A stretch of 64,000 nt of DNA from Microbacterium sp. AG1240. GTDB taxonomy: Bacteria; Actinomycetota; Actinomycetes; Actinomycetales; Microbacteriaceae. Under the pieces are notes generated by a model that worked only from the letters and a program-made list of their open reading frames with translations, made no database searches and had not been told where the DNA came from. The position numbers and the translations under genes are program-made. The stretch is from NCBI RefSeq assembly GCF_003635115.1, contig NZ_RBXJ01000001.1, forward strand, positions 620,001-684,000, written 5' to 3'. This document shows positions 17,287 through 25,987 of the stretch, piece after piece. Numbering within the stretch: the stretch's first letter is position 1; every line of letters starts with the position of its first letter.

Positions 17287-18231
17287 TCAGTAGGGCTCGC
17301 CGAAGGTGAAGTAGCGCTTCGGGTTCTCGACGAAGAACAGGCGCACCAGCTCGTCGATGTCGGCCTGCGAGTAGTGGCGCTGGGCGAGCTCGTCGCGGAA
17401 GCGCGGCAGCCAGGCGCCGGCGATGTAGTGCAGGCCCGGGCCCCCGGTGTAGGCGGTGAGGTCGGTGCGACGTGCGAGATCGCCACCGATGAGGATGCGG
17501 TCGGCGTACCCGGCTTCGACGACGTCGAGGATCACGTGGATGCGCGTGCTCTCGGGGAAGTATTTGATCTTCGCGAACCCGTCGTAGCAGAGGTAGGTGC
17601 CGCGCTTCGCGATCTGCTTGTGCACGTAGGGGTCGGGGTTACGCATGAGGTGCACGATGCCGACCCGGTTGAGGTCGACGCCCTCCTCCTCGAGCATGTC
17701 GAGCTGGGTGATCGCCATCGTGCCCGTCTCGGTGTGGCCGTGCAGCACGGCGCCGGTCTGGCGGTGGGCGCGTGCGGCGGCGCGCAGCACGCGGTCTTCG
17801 GCGGGGGTGACCCGGTTGTAGCTCGTGCCGTACTTGATGGCACCGGCGCGCACGGTCGTGCCGTTCATGCCGGTGGTGACGTCGGCGACGATCTGCGCCT
17901 GCAGCTGCTCGATCGAGTGATCGGCGAGCAGGTCGTCGAACCATTCGCCCTTGTTGAACCCGCCGCACGCGATGATCTGCAGGCCGGTCTCCTCCGAGAT
18001 GCGGCGCAGGTCTTCGGGCTGACGCGAGTAGTCCCACGCCGATGCCTCGTACAGGCTCTTCACTCCGACGTCGAGGGCCGCCTGGGCCTCGACCTTCGCC
18101 ATGGCCGGGTCGAGGATCACGAGATCTTCGTCGACCCGTTTGTGCGCGGGAGGTGCGCCGAGCAGGTGCTCGTGCGAGTAGGTGAAGCCGAGGTCGTCGG
18201 AGTGGATGTCTCCGGTGACGGTGCGGATCAT
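17287..18231 (-). CDS. phosphotriesterase-family metal-dependent hydrolase (probable lactonase)
   Basis: The 314-residue protein has the binuclear-metal ligand set of the phosphotriesterase family. HEH lies near residues 20-22 (YSHEHLLG), a lysine near 133 in GAIKYGTSY is the likely carboxylated bridge, and histidines occur in LHGHTETGT and IVHLMRNPD. Asp is found in ILIGGDLAR. Family members hydrolyse lactones, including sugar lactones, or phosphate triesters. In a sugar operon a lactonase step is the natural guess. The ATG at 18231 overlaps the kinase stop (ATGA). Confidence 0.88.
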   Translation of the reverse strand: MIRTVTGDIHSDDLGFTYSHEHLLGAPPAHKRVDEDLVILDPAMAKVEAQAALDVGVKSLYEASAWDYSRQPEDLRRISEETGLQIIACGGFNKGEWFDDLLADHSIEQLQAQIVADVTTGMNGTTVRAGAIKYGTSYNRVTPAEDRVLRAAARAHRQTGAVLHGHTETGTMAITQLDMLEEEGVDLNRVGIVHLMRNPDPYVHKQIAKRGTYLCYDGFAKIKYFPESTRIHVILDVVEAGYADRILIGGDLARRTDLTAYTGGPGLHYIAGAWLPRFRDELAQRHYSQADIDELVRLFFVENPKRYFTFGEPY

Positions 18232-19715
18232 GTTGCTGCTTTCTGTGACGGGGGATCGGGGGTGTGGGGCTGCCGCTCGAGCTCGAGGAGCGCGCGGCGC
18301 ACGGTGCGGAAACGGTCGTGGCGGCGACGCCAGGCGTCGGCGAAGGAAGGCCGGGGGAGCACCGCGCGCTCGGCGCGGGGCGCGTGCACCCGGTGGCCGA
18401 CGGCGGCCCACCCGAGCTGGGCGGCGCCGACCGCGGCGAGGTCGGCCTGGGCGACCACGCGCACCGGAAGGCCGGTCACGTCGGCGATGATCTGCGGCCA
18501 CGCGGCGACGTTCGTCCCCCCGCCGCACGCGGTGATGTGACGGTACGGGGTGGCGCGGTCGTGCTCGAGCCTGTCGATGAGATCGGCCAGGTCGAAGGCG
18601 ATCGCCTCGAGCGCCGCCGACACCATTCGCGGTGCGCTCGTCGTCGGTGTGAGGCCGATGACCGCCCCGGTAGCGCGCTCGTCGAAATCGGGGCTCCCCG
18701 TGCCGGCGAGGTAGGGGAGGAAGCACAGCGGATCGTCGGGGTCGGGATCAGACGGCGCCTCCGCGATCGCCGCGGCGCCGACGGTGGCTCGCAGCCAGTT
18801 CAGCGCGAGCCCGCCGGTCAGCAGCGAGGCCAGCGCGAATCGCGTGCCGTCGACGGCCGGATGCTGCGTGAAGGCGCCGTCGGCGAAACCCGAACCCGAG
18901 GCCGGATCGATGGCGGCCATCATCACGGCGGAGGTGCCCAGTGCCACGGCCACCTCGTCGCCGTCGATGCCCCCGAGCCCCTCGAGCGTCGCGGCGACAT
19001 CGCCCGCACCGATCGCGACCGGCACCCCGAGCGGCAGGCCGAACGCGGCCGCGGCGCCCTCGTGCACGGTGCCGGCCGTCGACGAGCTCGGGAGCACGGC
19101 GGGGAAGAGGTGACGGGGGAGCCCCACCGCGGCGATGAGGTCGTCGTCCCACTGGCCGTCCGGGCGCAGCAGCAGGGCGTTCCACGCATCGGTCGCGTCG
19201 GTGGCGATGTCGCCGGTGAGCGTGGCGCGCAGGTAGTCCTTCGCCGAGAGATAGGCGCGGGCGTGGGTGAGCGTCTCGGGGTAGCGCGACTGCCACCACA
19301 GCAGGCTCGAGAGGGAGAACACGGCACTCGGCAGATTGCCCGACTGGTGCAGCATCCGCGCCGTGATGTCGTCGTCGAGCGCGCGCAGCTCGTCGGCGCC
19401 CCGCCGGTCGGCGAGCAGCAGGGCGGGCACCACCGGATCGAGGGCGCCGTCGACCAGCACGACGGCGCTCATGTTGCCGCTCAGCCCGATCGCCGAGACC
19501 CGGCCGAGGTCGACCGAGGCGCCGAGCTCGGCCACCGCCCGCCGCGCCGAAGCGATCCATACGGCCGGATCGACCTGCACGCCGTCGGAGACGGGGTCGA
19601 TACCGTGGTGGGCGCTCGCCACCGCGACGACGGTTCCCTCGGCGTCGAGAAGCAGCGCCTTCGTGCTGGTCGTGCCGAGGTCGATGCCCAGACTGAGCGC
19701 GGTCGTCGCGCTCAC
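18228..19715 (-). CDS. FGGY-family carbohydrate kinase
   Basis: The 495-residue kinase has the two actin-like ATPase domains of the FGGY family. The N-terminal phosphate loop is SLGIDLGTTSTKALLLD, the middle motif is ALGTSAVMM, and the C-terminal adenosine loop is ITACGGGTNVAAW. Length fits xylulokinase/gluconokinase relatives, but the sugar cannot be read from sequence. GTG start at 19715 overlaps the stop of the GntR gene (GTGA). It would phosphorylate the imported sugar or an intermediate ahead of the aldolase. Confidence 0.9.
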   Translation of the reverse strand: MSATTALSLGIDLGTTSTKALLLDAEGTVVAVASAHHGIDPVSDGVQVDPAVWIASARRAVAELGASVDLGRVSAIGLSGNMSAVVLVDGALDPVVPALLLADRRGADELRALDDDITARMLHQSGNLPSAVFSLSSLLWWQSRYPETLTHARAYLSAKDYLRATLTGDIATDATDAWNALLLRPDGQWDDDLIAAVGLPRHLFPAVLPSSSTAGTVHEGAAAAFGLPLGVPVAIGAGDVAATLEGLGGIDGDEVAVALGTSAVMMAAIDPASGSGFADGAFTQHPAVDGTRFALASLLTGGLALNWLRATVGAAAIAEAPSDPDPDDPLCFLPYLAGTGSPDFDERATGAVIGLTPTTSAPRMVSAALEAIAFDLADLIDRLEHDRATPYRHITACGGGTNVAAWPQIIADVTGLPVRVVAQADLAAVGAAQLGWAAVGHRVHAPRAERAVLPRPSFADAWRRRHDRFRTVRRALLELERQPHTPDPPSQKAAT

Positions 19716-20527
19716 GGAGCCTCGGCGATCTGCGCGAGGCTGCGGTGGCTGTGGGCGTCGATGTGCAGCGACACCGCGAAGATCTCGCCCCGCACGTAGG
19801 AGATGGAGTACTCCACCGCGCGCTGGTCGTGCAGGTAGGCGGTGCGGGAGACCCGCATGACGGGGGTGTGGCGCGGGACGGCGAGGAGCGTCGCGGTCTC
19901 GGTGAGGGCGGATGCGGCGGTCCACTGCTCGTCGGCCGAGCACGGGCGGCCGGGCGAGCCGTCGATCCTCTCGAGCTGCTCGTAGAGCGACCCCTGCTCG
20001 ATCGCCGAGCGGGTGAGCGTCGGCACGAGCGCGCAGGGGAGCCAGGAGGTGAGGTGCACGACGGGATCGCCGTCGCTGACGATGAGGCGCTCGACGCGCC
20101 ACACGTCGTCGCCGGCGATGAGCCCGAGGGTCGCGGCGACCTCGCTGGGTGCGCCGACGACCTCGAGCGTGATGACCTGCTCGCGGGTCTGGCGGCCCGC
20201 GGCGCGGAGGTCTTCGCTGAAGGACGGGAGGATGCCCGCGCGGTTGGACCGGATGGCTCGGCTCGAATCGGCCACGAACGTGCCCCGGCCCTGACGGCGG
20301 ATGACGAGGCCGCGCTGCTCGAGGTCGCGGAGGGCCTGGGTGGCCGTCGCCCGGCTCACCGACAGTCGCTGCACGATCTCGAACTCCGACGGCAACCGCA
20401 CGCCCGGACGCTGATCGAGGATGACGGCCGCCAGCTGGTCGGCGATCTGACGGTAGCGACTCACGTGCGAGTCGGTGTCGAGGTCGCGCAGCACGTCGGC
20501 GCCGAGCGCCTCTTCGTCGTCTCTCAC
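19712..20527 (-). CDS. GntR-family regulator with UTRA sensor domain (HutC subgroup)
   Basis: The 271-residue protein has a winged helix-turn-helix (residues about 15-85; PSEFEIVQRLSVSRATATQA, then RRQGRGTFVAD). A UTRA ligand-binding domain follows (residues about 105-265). HutC-type repressors sense sugars or sugar phosphates and bind palindromes of the GGTCTAGACC kind. The TTGACCGGTCAA palindrome in front of the operon (25928-25939) is the obvious target. GTG start at 20527 overlaps the stop of the creatininase-like gene. Being inside the operon it controls, it would be autoregulated. Confidence 0.9.
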   Translation of the reverse strand: MRDDEEALGADVLRDLDTDSHVSRYRQIADQLAAVILDQRPGVRLPSEFEIVQRLSVSRATATQALRDLEQRGLVIRRQGRGTFVADSSRAIRSNRAGILPSFSEDLRAAGRQTREQVITLEVVGAPSEVAATLGLIAGDDVWRVERLIVSDGDPVVHLTSWLPCALVPTLTRSAIEQGSLYEQLERIDGSPGRPCSADEQWTAASALTETATLLAVPRHTPVMRVSRTAYLHDQRAVEYSISYVRGEIFAVSLHIDAHSHRSLAQIAEAP

Positions 20528-21255
20528 TTCTGCGCCTCTTTCCATGCCGTGATCAGACGCACGGCGGTCGCCACCACGTGGTCGACGATGCGCCGACCCT
20601 TCTCGGCGGTCGCGGCCGTCGCGTCGCCGAACACGCCGCTCTCGCTGATGGTGTCCCATCGCACCGGCGCGACGTCGAAATGCGCCGGGTAGTCGGGGTA
20701 TTCGCTGACCGCGTCGGCCACGCGCACCACGTCGTCGCGCAGCGCCAGCATGATCGAGGTCTCGAGCTCGTCGGCGTGCATGATGGCGGGGTGGCTGCGC
20801 GGGCTCTCGGCCACCGCGGCGGCCACCTCGGCCAGCCCCGGGTAGGTCAGCGAGATCGCCGGCAGGCCGCCGAGCTCCTCGAGGGCGCGCGTGGCGGCCT
20901 TCATCGCGGCGGCGTTGCCCAGGTGCGCCGAGAAGAGGACGAGCCCGCGCACGCCGTTGCGGGCGAGCCCCTCGGCCAGGTCGACGATGAGCGAGACGAG
21001 CGTGTCGTCGCTGATCGAGAGGCTGCCGTCGAAGTACTCGAGCGACCACACCTGCCCGTACGGCAGCACGGGCAGCTCGATCAGACCGGCCTCATCGGCG
21101 AGCCGCGCCGAGAACGCCTCCGCGGCGAACGCGTCGGTGCCCAACGGCAGGTGCGGACCGTGCTCTTCGACCGCGCCGAGGCACAGCAGTGCCCACGGCT
21201 GCTTCTCGACGGCGCCGGCCACCTCGGGCCAGGTGAGGTCGGCCCACCGGGTCAT
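20524..21255 (-). CDS. creatininase-family metal-dependent hydrolase
   Basis: The 243-residue protein has the family metal-site motifs (LGAVEEHGPHLPLGTD, and HADELETSIML). The usual NGHGGN loop is altered to FSAHLGN, keeping the histidine and asparagine. Members include creatininase, mycofactocin protease MftE and pathway hydrolases acting on cyclic amides or lactones. Inside a sugar operon it may open a lactone, lactam or other cyclic derivative. ATG at 21255 overlaps the stop of the permease gene. Confidence 0.85.
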   Translation of the reverse strand: MTRWADLTWPEVAGAVEKQPWALLCLGAVEEHGPHLPLGTDAFAAEAFSARLADEAGLIELPVLPYGQVWSLEYFDGSLSISDDTLVSLIVDLAEGLARNGVRGLVLFSAHLGNAAAMKAATRALEELGGLPAISLTYPGLAEVAAAVAESPRSHPAIMHADELETSIMLALRDDVVRVADAVSEYPDYPAHFDVAPVRWDTISESGVFGDATAATAEKGRRIVDHVVATAVRLITAWKEAQK

Positions 21256-22262
21256 CGTGCACCTCGCCGAGCCGACAGGCGCCCGTTGATCAGCAGCATC
21301 CCGATCAGCACGCCGCCGTTGACGATGAACTGCACGGGGGAGGGGATGTTGAACGAGTTGAGCACCGTGGTGAGGAAGGCCAGCGCCGCGACGCCGGCGA
21401 ACGTGCCGACCATGCCGCCGGTGCCACCGGCGAGGGCGGCCCCCCCGATGACCGCGGCGACGACGGAGTTCAGCGCGTAGCTGTCGCCGGCGGTGAGAGA
21501 CGGCGACCCCGAGTAGGCGATCAGCAGGATGCCGGCCATCGCCGCCAGCGTTCCGGAGGCGGTGTACGCGACGAGGGTGTGCCGGCGCACCGGCACGCCC
21601 GACAGCCACGACGCCCGGGGGTTCGCCCCGACGGCCTTGAAGCGCCGGCCGGCCACGGTGCCCGTGAGGATGAGTCCGACGATCACGAGCAGCACGATCC
21701 AGATGACGAGCGAGGCCGAGAAGGGGGTGCCGAAGAGGCGCCCGTCGGCCAGCACGCGCAGCTCGTCGGGAACGATGCCGCGCGGCTGACCGCGGGTGAC
21801 CAGGGCATTCACGCCGCCGATGATCGTCGCCGTCGCCAGCGTGCCGAGGAGCGGGGGAATGCGGGTGAAGGCGAGCAGCACGCCGTTGACGAGGCCGATC
21901 GCGGCACCCATCAGCACGACGAGCGGCACGGTCGTCGCCAGGCTCGCGCCGGGAGCGGCGGAGAGCACCGCGGTCAGGATCGCGGCGGAGTTCATGACCG
22001 GGCCGACCGAGAGATCGAGGCCCCGGTTGATGATGACGATGGTCTGCGCGATGGCGACGACGCCCAGCGGTGCGGCGTTGGAGAGGATGCGCAGCAAGCG
22101 GTCGGGGTTGAACCCGTCGGACGTGCTGACGCCCAGCAGGATCAGACAGGCGAGAGTGAGACCGTACGCGACCCACAGCGAGGTGGGAACGCGCCCGAGG
22201 GCCGAGCCGAACCCCGAACGGGGCCGATCGGTGCGAAGCGGTGGCGAATCGAGGGCGGTCAT
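21252..22262 (-). CDS. sugar ABC transporter permease (RbsC type)
   Basis: The 336-residue membrane protein belongs to the branched-chain/ribose permease family. It has about ten helices and the motif INRGLDLSVGPVMNSAAI, which corresponds to the family GIDLSVG signature, plus AVGANPRASWLSGVPV in the cytoplasmic coupling loop. It should pair with the second permease (22259-23302) as a heterodimeric channel. ATG at 22262 overlaps the preceding stop (ATGA). Confidence 0.92.
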   Translation of the reverse strand: MTALDSPPLRTDRPRSGFGSALGRVPTSLWVAYGLTLACLILLGVSTSDGFNPDRLLRILSNAAPLGVVAIAQTIVIINRGLDLSVGPVMNSAAILTAVLSAAPGASLATTVPLVVLMGAAIGLVNGVLLAFTRIPPLLGTLATATIIGGVNALVTRGQPRGIVPDELRVLADGRLFGTPFSASLVIWIVLLVIVGLILTGTVAGRRFKAVGANPRASWLSGVPVRRHTLVAYTASGTLAAMAGILLIAYSGSPSLTAGDSYALNSVVAAVIGGAALAGGTGGMVGTFAGVAALAFLTTVLNSFNIPSPVQFIVNGGVLIGMLLINGRLSARRGAR

Positions 22263-23302
22263 CGCGCGGGCTCCGATCGGGTCTGGGCGGGGGCAGCATC
22301 CTTGTCTTTCGGCCTCAACCGCCACGGGATCTTCAGCCCCCGATCGGCCAGGCCGTACACGCCCATCGCGGCGATGAGCAGAACGCCCTTGAAGATGGTC
22401 TGGTAGTACGTGTCGGTGCCGGTCAGCGTGATCACCTGACCCACCACGGCGATGATGACCGCGGCGGGGAGGATGCTGAGGAGCGAGCCGATGCCGCCGG
22501 TGATGACGATACCGGCGACGAGCACCGTGGCGATCGAATCGATCACCGAACTGGCGCCGACGAGGGCATCGGCCGTGTACGTGCGCGAGGCGATCGCCAT
22601 GCCGCCGAGGGACGCGAAGACCCCCGAGAGGCCGTAGACGAGCAGCGCCGAGCGGCGCACCGGGAAGCCCAGGCGCGTCGCGATGCGCTGGTCGTATCCC
22701 ACGGCCTGCACGTAGCGGCCGGCGCGGCTCTGACCCATCCACGCCCAGGCGGCGACGAGCACGACGAGCGCGATGAGTGCGAACAGGGGGACAGCGCCGA
22801 GGCTCGTTCCGAGCACGGTCAGCAGCGGCAGGGGGATGCCGGCGCCCGGGGTCGACTGCAGGAGCAGGGCGAAACCCTGCACGACGCCGGAGGCGGCGAA
22901 GGTCATCAGCAGCGGGTTGATGCCCGCGATGACTCCGGAACCGTTCGCGAGACCCACCACGAGCCCGGCGATCAGCACGAGCGGGACGGCGACGGCGGCC
23001 CCGCCGGGAAGCACCGGGCTCAGAGAGAGCACCACGGTGGCGAGTCCGGCGATGGCACCGACGCTGAGGTCGATGCCGCCCCACATGACGACGATGCCCT
23101 GACCCACCGCGATCAGCACGATGGGGGCGAGCGACGCCAGGAGCGAATTGACGCTGACGGTGCTGCGGAAGGCGGGGAGGGCGATCGAGGCGATGACGAT
23201 CACGGCGAGGGCGAGGATCCACAGGAACTTCGCGCGTGACAGCGCACGCAGCGACGTGGTCGAGAGGGCCTGGGGGCGGAAGGCTCTGGTGGCGCTAGAC
23301 AA
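22259..23302 (-). CDS. sugar ABC transporter permease (RbsC type)
   Basis: The 347-residue membrane permease carries the signature MWGGIDLSVGAIAG and coupling segment AVGYDQRIATRLGFPV. The start is unusual: a TTG at 23302 preceded by GGAGGAA six bases upstream and lying inside the 3' end of the ATPase gene (8-bp overlap). No ATG or GTG lies near the start of homology. It acts with the adjacent permease and the double ATPase. Confidence 0.9.
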   Translation of the reverse strand: MSSATRAFRPQALSTTSLRALSRAKFLWILALAVIVIASIALPAFRSTVSVNSLLASLAPIVLIAVGQGIVVMWGGIDLSVGAIAGLATVVLSLSPVLPGGAAVAVPLVLIAGLVVGLANGSGVIAGINPLLMTFAASGVVQGFALLLQSTPGAGIPLPLLTVLGTSLGAVPLFALIALVVLVAAWAWMGQSRAGRYVQAVGYDQRIATRLGFPVRRSALLVYGLSGVFASLGGMAIASRTYTADALVGASSVIDSIATVLVAGIVITGGIGSLLSILPAAVIIAVVGQVITLTGTDTYYQTIFKGVLLIAAMGVYGLADRGLKIPWRLRPKDKDAAPAQTRSEPAR

Positions 23303-24782
23303 CGGCGGTTCCTCCGGTGGCGAGGTGCATGACGGCGGTCTCGGTGGCGGTGCGGGAGTCGAGGCGACCGGTGATGCGGCCGGAGTACATGACGTACACC
23401 TCGTCGCTGAGCCCGAGGATCTCCTGCAGGTCGGTCGAGACGAGCAGCACGGCGACGCCCCGCTCGGTGAGTTCACGGATGCTCTGGTAGATCTGGGCGC
23501 GCGAGCCGACGTCGACGCCGCGCGTGGGGTCGTTCAGGACCAGAACCTCGAGGCCGTCGTCGACGAGCCAGCGGCCGATGAGCACCTTCTGCTGGTTGCC
23601 GCCCGACAGCTCGACGATCGGCTGGGTGAGAGCGGCGTGCTTCACCGCGAGGTGCGAGACCACCCGCTGGGCGATCTGACGTGCGCGGCGCGGGCCGACG
23701 ATGCCGGAGGGGAAGAGTCGCGGCATGGCCGCCAGCAGGGCGTTGGCCGAGATCGACTGGTCGAGCAGCAGTCCGTCGAGGCGGCGGTCGGGGGCGACGT
23801 ACCCGATGCCGGAACGCACCGCGTGGCGCGGGGAGCGCAGACGCACCGGGCGTCCGGCGCGGCGGAGCGTTCCGCTCGTGGGGGTGCGGACGCCCGCGAC
23901 CACCTCGGCGACCTCCGACTGGCCGTGGCCCTCGAGTCCGGCGATCGCGGTGATCGACCCCGCGGTGACGCGGAGGTCGACGGAGGACAGGCTTCCCTCG
24001 AGCGAGACGTCGACCAGTTCGACGGCCGCGGGCCCGGCAGCATCCTTCTCGTCGCCGCGCGCCTCGCGCGAGGGGTAGAGGTCGCTCGCCTCACGGCCCA
24101 CCATCGACGCGACCAGCTGATCACGGGTGCGGTCGGCCAGAGGGCCTTCGTCGACCTGCCGGCCGTCGCGCATGACGAGCACGCGATCGCAGAGCTCGAA
24201 CAGCTCGTCCATGCGGTGCGAGACGAACACGACGGCTGTCCCCGCGGCGCTCAGTCGCCGCACGGCGGCGAAGAGCAGCTCGACCTGCGGGTTCTCGAGC
24301 GACGAGGTCGGTTCGTCGAGGATGAGGAGGGTCGGCGTCACCGCGATGGCCTTGGCGACCTCGAGCAGCTGGCGCTGGCCGACGGTGAGGTCGCCCACCG
24401 TCGCGTCCACGTCGATGTCGACGCCGAGGCCCGCCAGGGTGGAGCGGGCGACATCGCGCTTCGCCCGCTCCGACCGGTGGGTGGTGTCACCGTCGCCGAG
24501 GGACAGGTTCTCGGCGACGGTGAGGTTGGCGAACAGGCTCAGTTCCTGGTGCACCATCGACACCGCGCGGCCGCCCTCGGGAGGGTCGGCGATCGTGATC
24601 GATCCGGTGTCGGGGGAGAGCAGGCCCGAGAGCATGTTCATGAGGGTGGACTTGCCGGCACCGTTCTCGCCGACGAGGGCGAGGATCTCCCCGCGGTTCA
24701 GCGTCACGTCGACATCGACCACGGCGCGGGTGGCGCCGAACGACTTCGACACGTGTTGGCACGTCAGGGCGGGCTGAGACAC
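23295..24782 (-). CDS. sugar ABC transporter ATP-binding protein (RbsA type, two ATPase domains)
   Basis: The 495-residue protein contains two ATPase modules. The first has Walker A GENGAGKST, signature LTVGQRQLLEVAKA and Walker B LILDEPTSSLE. The second has a degenerate Walker A region (IAGLEGHGQSEVAEVV), signature LSGGNQQKVLIGRWL and LNDPTRGVDVG. This asymmetric pattern is normal for RbsA/XylG/MglA proteins. The GTG at 24782 has GAGGA eight bases upstream. It powers sugar import with the two permeases and the lipoprotein encoded upstream. Confidence 0.93.
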   Translation of the reverse strand: MSQPALTCQHVSKSFGATRAVVDVDVTLNRGEILALVGENGAGKSTLMNMLSGLLSPDTGSITIADPPEGGRAVSMVHQELSLFANLTVAENLSLGDGDTTHRSERAKRDVARSTLAGLGVDIDVDATVGDLTVGQRQLLEVAKAIAVTPTLLILDEPTSSLENPQVELLFAAVRRLSAAGTAVVFVSHRMDELFELCDRVLVMRDGRQVDEGPLADRTRDQLVASMVGREASDLYPSREARGDEKDAAGPAAVELVDVSLEGSLSSVDLRVTAGSITAIAGLEGHGQSEVAEVVAGVRTPTSGTLRRAGRPVRLRSPRHAVRSGIGYVAPDRRLDGLLLDQSISANALLAAMPRLFPSGIVGPRRARQIAQRVVSHLAVKHAALTQPIVELSGGNQQKVLIGRWLVDDGLEVLVLNDPTRGVDVGSRAQIYQSIRELTERGVAVLLVSTDLQEILGLSDEVYVMYSGRITGRLDSRTATETAVMHLATGGTAVV

Positions 24783-24817
24783 GGGGGAGGTCCTCGTTTC
24801 GTGGGGGAGTGCGGGGC

Positions 24818-25864
24818 TCAGCCGAACAGGGCGGTGATCTCGTCGTCGGTCATGCGGGTGTTGACCCACAGGCTGTCGGGCAGGTCGTCGCGCACGAACT
24901 CGGTGAGGTTCTCGGACGTGATGACCTCGGGGTCGAGGATGTCGTCCTTCGTGACCTCGGTGCCCGAGAGGGCGGCGAGGGCGTTCTCGAGCGACTGCGC
25001 CGAGATCCAGGTGGGCTTGGCGACCGCGATGCAGTCGAAACCGGTCTCGCCGGCGGCGACGAGCGACTGCCACTTCTTCAGCAGGCCGTTGCTGTCTTCA
25101 CCGGTCATCGGCACGAGCGGCACGCCCGCGGCCTCGAACGCCTCGATGGCGCCGAGCGTCATCGACCCGCCCTGCGACCACACGCCGTCGATGTCGGGGT
25201 TGGCCGCGAGCACGGCCTCGACCGCGGTCTTGGTCGTGGCCTGGTCCCAGCCGCCGTCGATCGTGGAGACGACCTCGATGCCGGGGTTCTCGTCGAAGAC
25301 GGCCTGGGCTCCCGCGTAGCGCAGGTCGCTCGTGGGGATGCCGGCGATGCCGTTGATGGCGATGATGCGGCCCGAGCCGCCGAGCTTGTCGACCAGCCAC
25401 TCGGCGCCGGTCGCGCCGAACGACTCGTCGTCGACGTTCACGTAGGAGGTGTAGTCGTCGGTCTCGGCGCCGGAGGCGTTCAGGATGACGTCGATGCCCG
25501 CGGCGGAGGCCTGCTGCAGCACCGGCACGATGCCCTCGGGCGAGATGGGGGTGACGATGATGGCGTCGACGTTGCGGGCGATCATCGACTGCACGTTGGA
25601 GATCTGCTTCTGCGCGTCGTTGTCGGACTGCGTCATGATCACGTCGGAGATCTGATCGGCGTCGCGCTTCGTGGCGGCCGTGAACTCCGCCTCGAGCTGG
25701 GCCGACCAGGTGTTGCCGACGAAGTACGAGTCGTAGCCGATGACGTAGGTGCCGTCGGCGGCCGGGGTCTCGCTCGCGCCGTCGGTGCAGGCGGAGAGGG
25801 TGAGTGCGGTCACGGCGGCGACCGCGGCGAGCGTCGTCGCGCGCTTCCAGGTAAAGGTGTTCAT
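24818..25864 (-). CDS. sugar ABC transporter substrate-binding lipoprotein (RbsB type)
   Basis: The 348-residue lipoprotein (lipobox LSAC, cysteine 26) belongs to the periplasmic-binding-protein-like family 4. Its pentose/hexose-binding pattern includes IGYDSYFVGNTWSAQLEAEF, VDAIIVTPISPEGIVPVL and DIDGVWSQGGSMTLGAIEA. It is the first gene of the nine-gene leftward operon, and AAGGG precedes the ATG at 25864. Aromatic residues in the likely pocket suggest a sugar or polyol, but the ligand is unknown. Confidence 0.92.
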   Translation of the reverse strand: MNTFTWKRATTLAAVAAVTALTLSACTDGASETPAADGTYVIGYDSYFVGNTWSAQLEAEFTAATKRDADQISDVIMTQSDNDAQKQISNVQSMIARNVDAIIVTPISPEGIVPVLQQASAAGIDVILNASGAETDDYTSYVNVDDESFGATGAEWLVDKLGGSGRIIAINGIAGIPTSDLRYAGAQAVFDENPGIEVVSTIDGGWDQATTKTAVEAVLAANPDIDGVWSQGGSMTLGAIEAFEAAGVPLVPMTGEDSNGLLKKWQSLVAAGETGFDCIAVAKPTWISAQSLENALAALSGTEVTKDDILDPEVITSENLTEFVRDDLPDSLWVNTRMTDDEITALFG

Positions 25865-25925
25865 GCTGCCCTTCGGGTTGGTGATGTCGGGTGGGTGCGA
25901 GGGTGGAGCGTGGCCATACACTCGC

Positions 25926-25949
25926 ACTTGACCGGTCAACCCGTCAAGT
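25926..25949. promoter_or_regulatory. candidate operator for the GntR/UTRA regulator
   Basis: A perfect 12-bp palindrome TTGACCGGTCAA (25928-25939) overlaps a wider inverted repeat ACTTGAC (25926-25932) / GTCAAGT (25943-25949). It resembles the palindromes bound by HutC-type GntR regulators (for example the DasR consensus), and such a regulator is encoded in the operon it precedes. Confidence 0.6.
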
Positions 25950-25953
25950 GCTG

Positions 25954-25966
25954 AAACGTAACGTTT
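25954..25966. promoter_or_regulatory. second palindrome in the divergent promoter
   Basis: Perfect inverted repeat AAACGT-A-ACGTTT. Its AT-rich ends and central CpG steps resemble LacI-family operators, but no LacI gene is in the window. It lies 21 bp before the start of the divergent 397-codon gene. Confidence 0.45.
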
Positions 25967-25987
25967 ACACGCCGAGGAGACACAACG

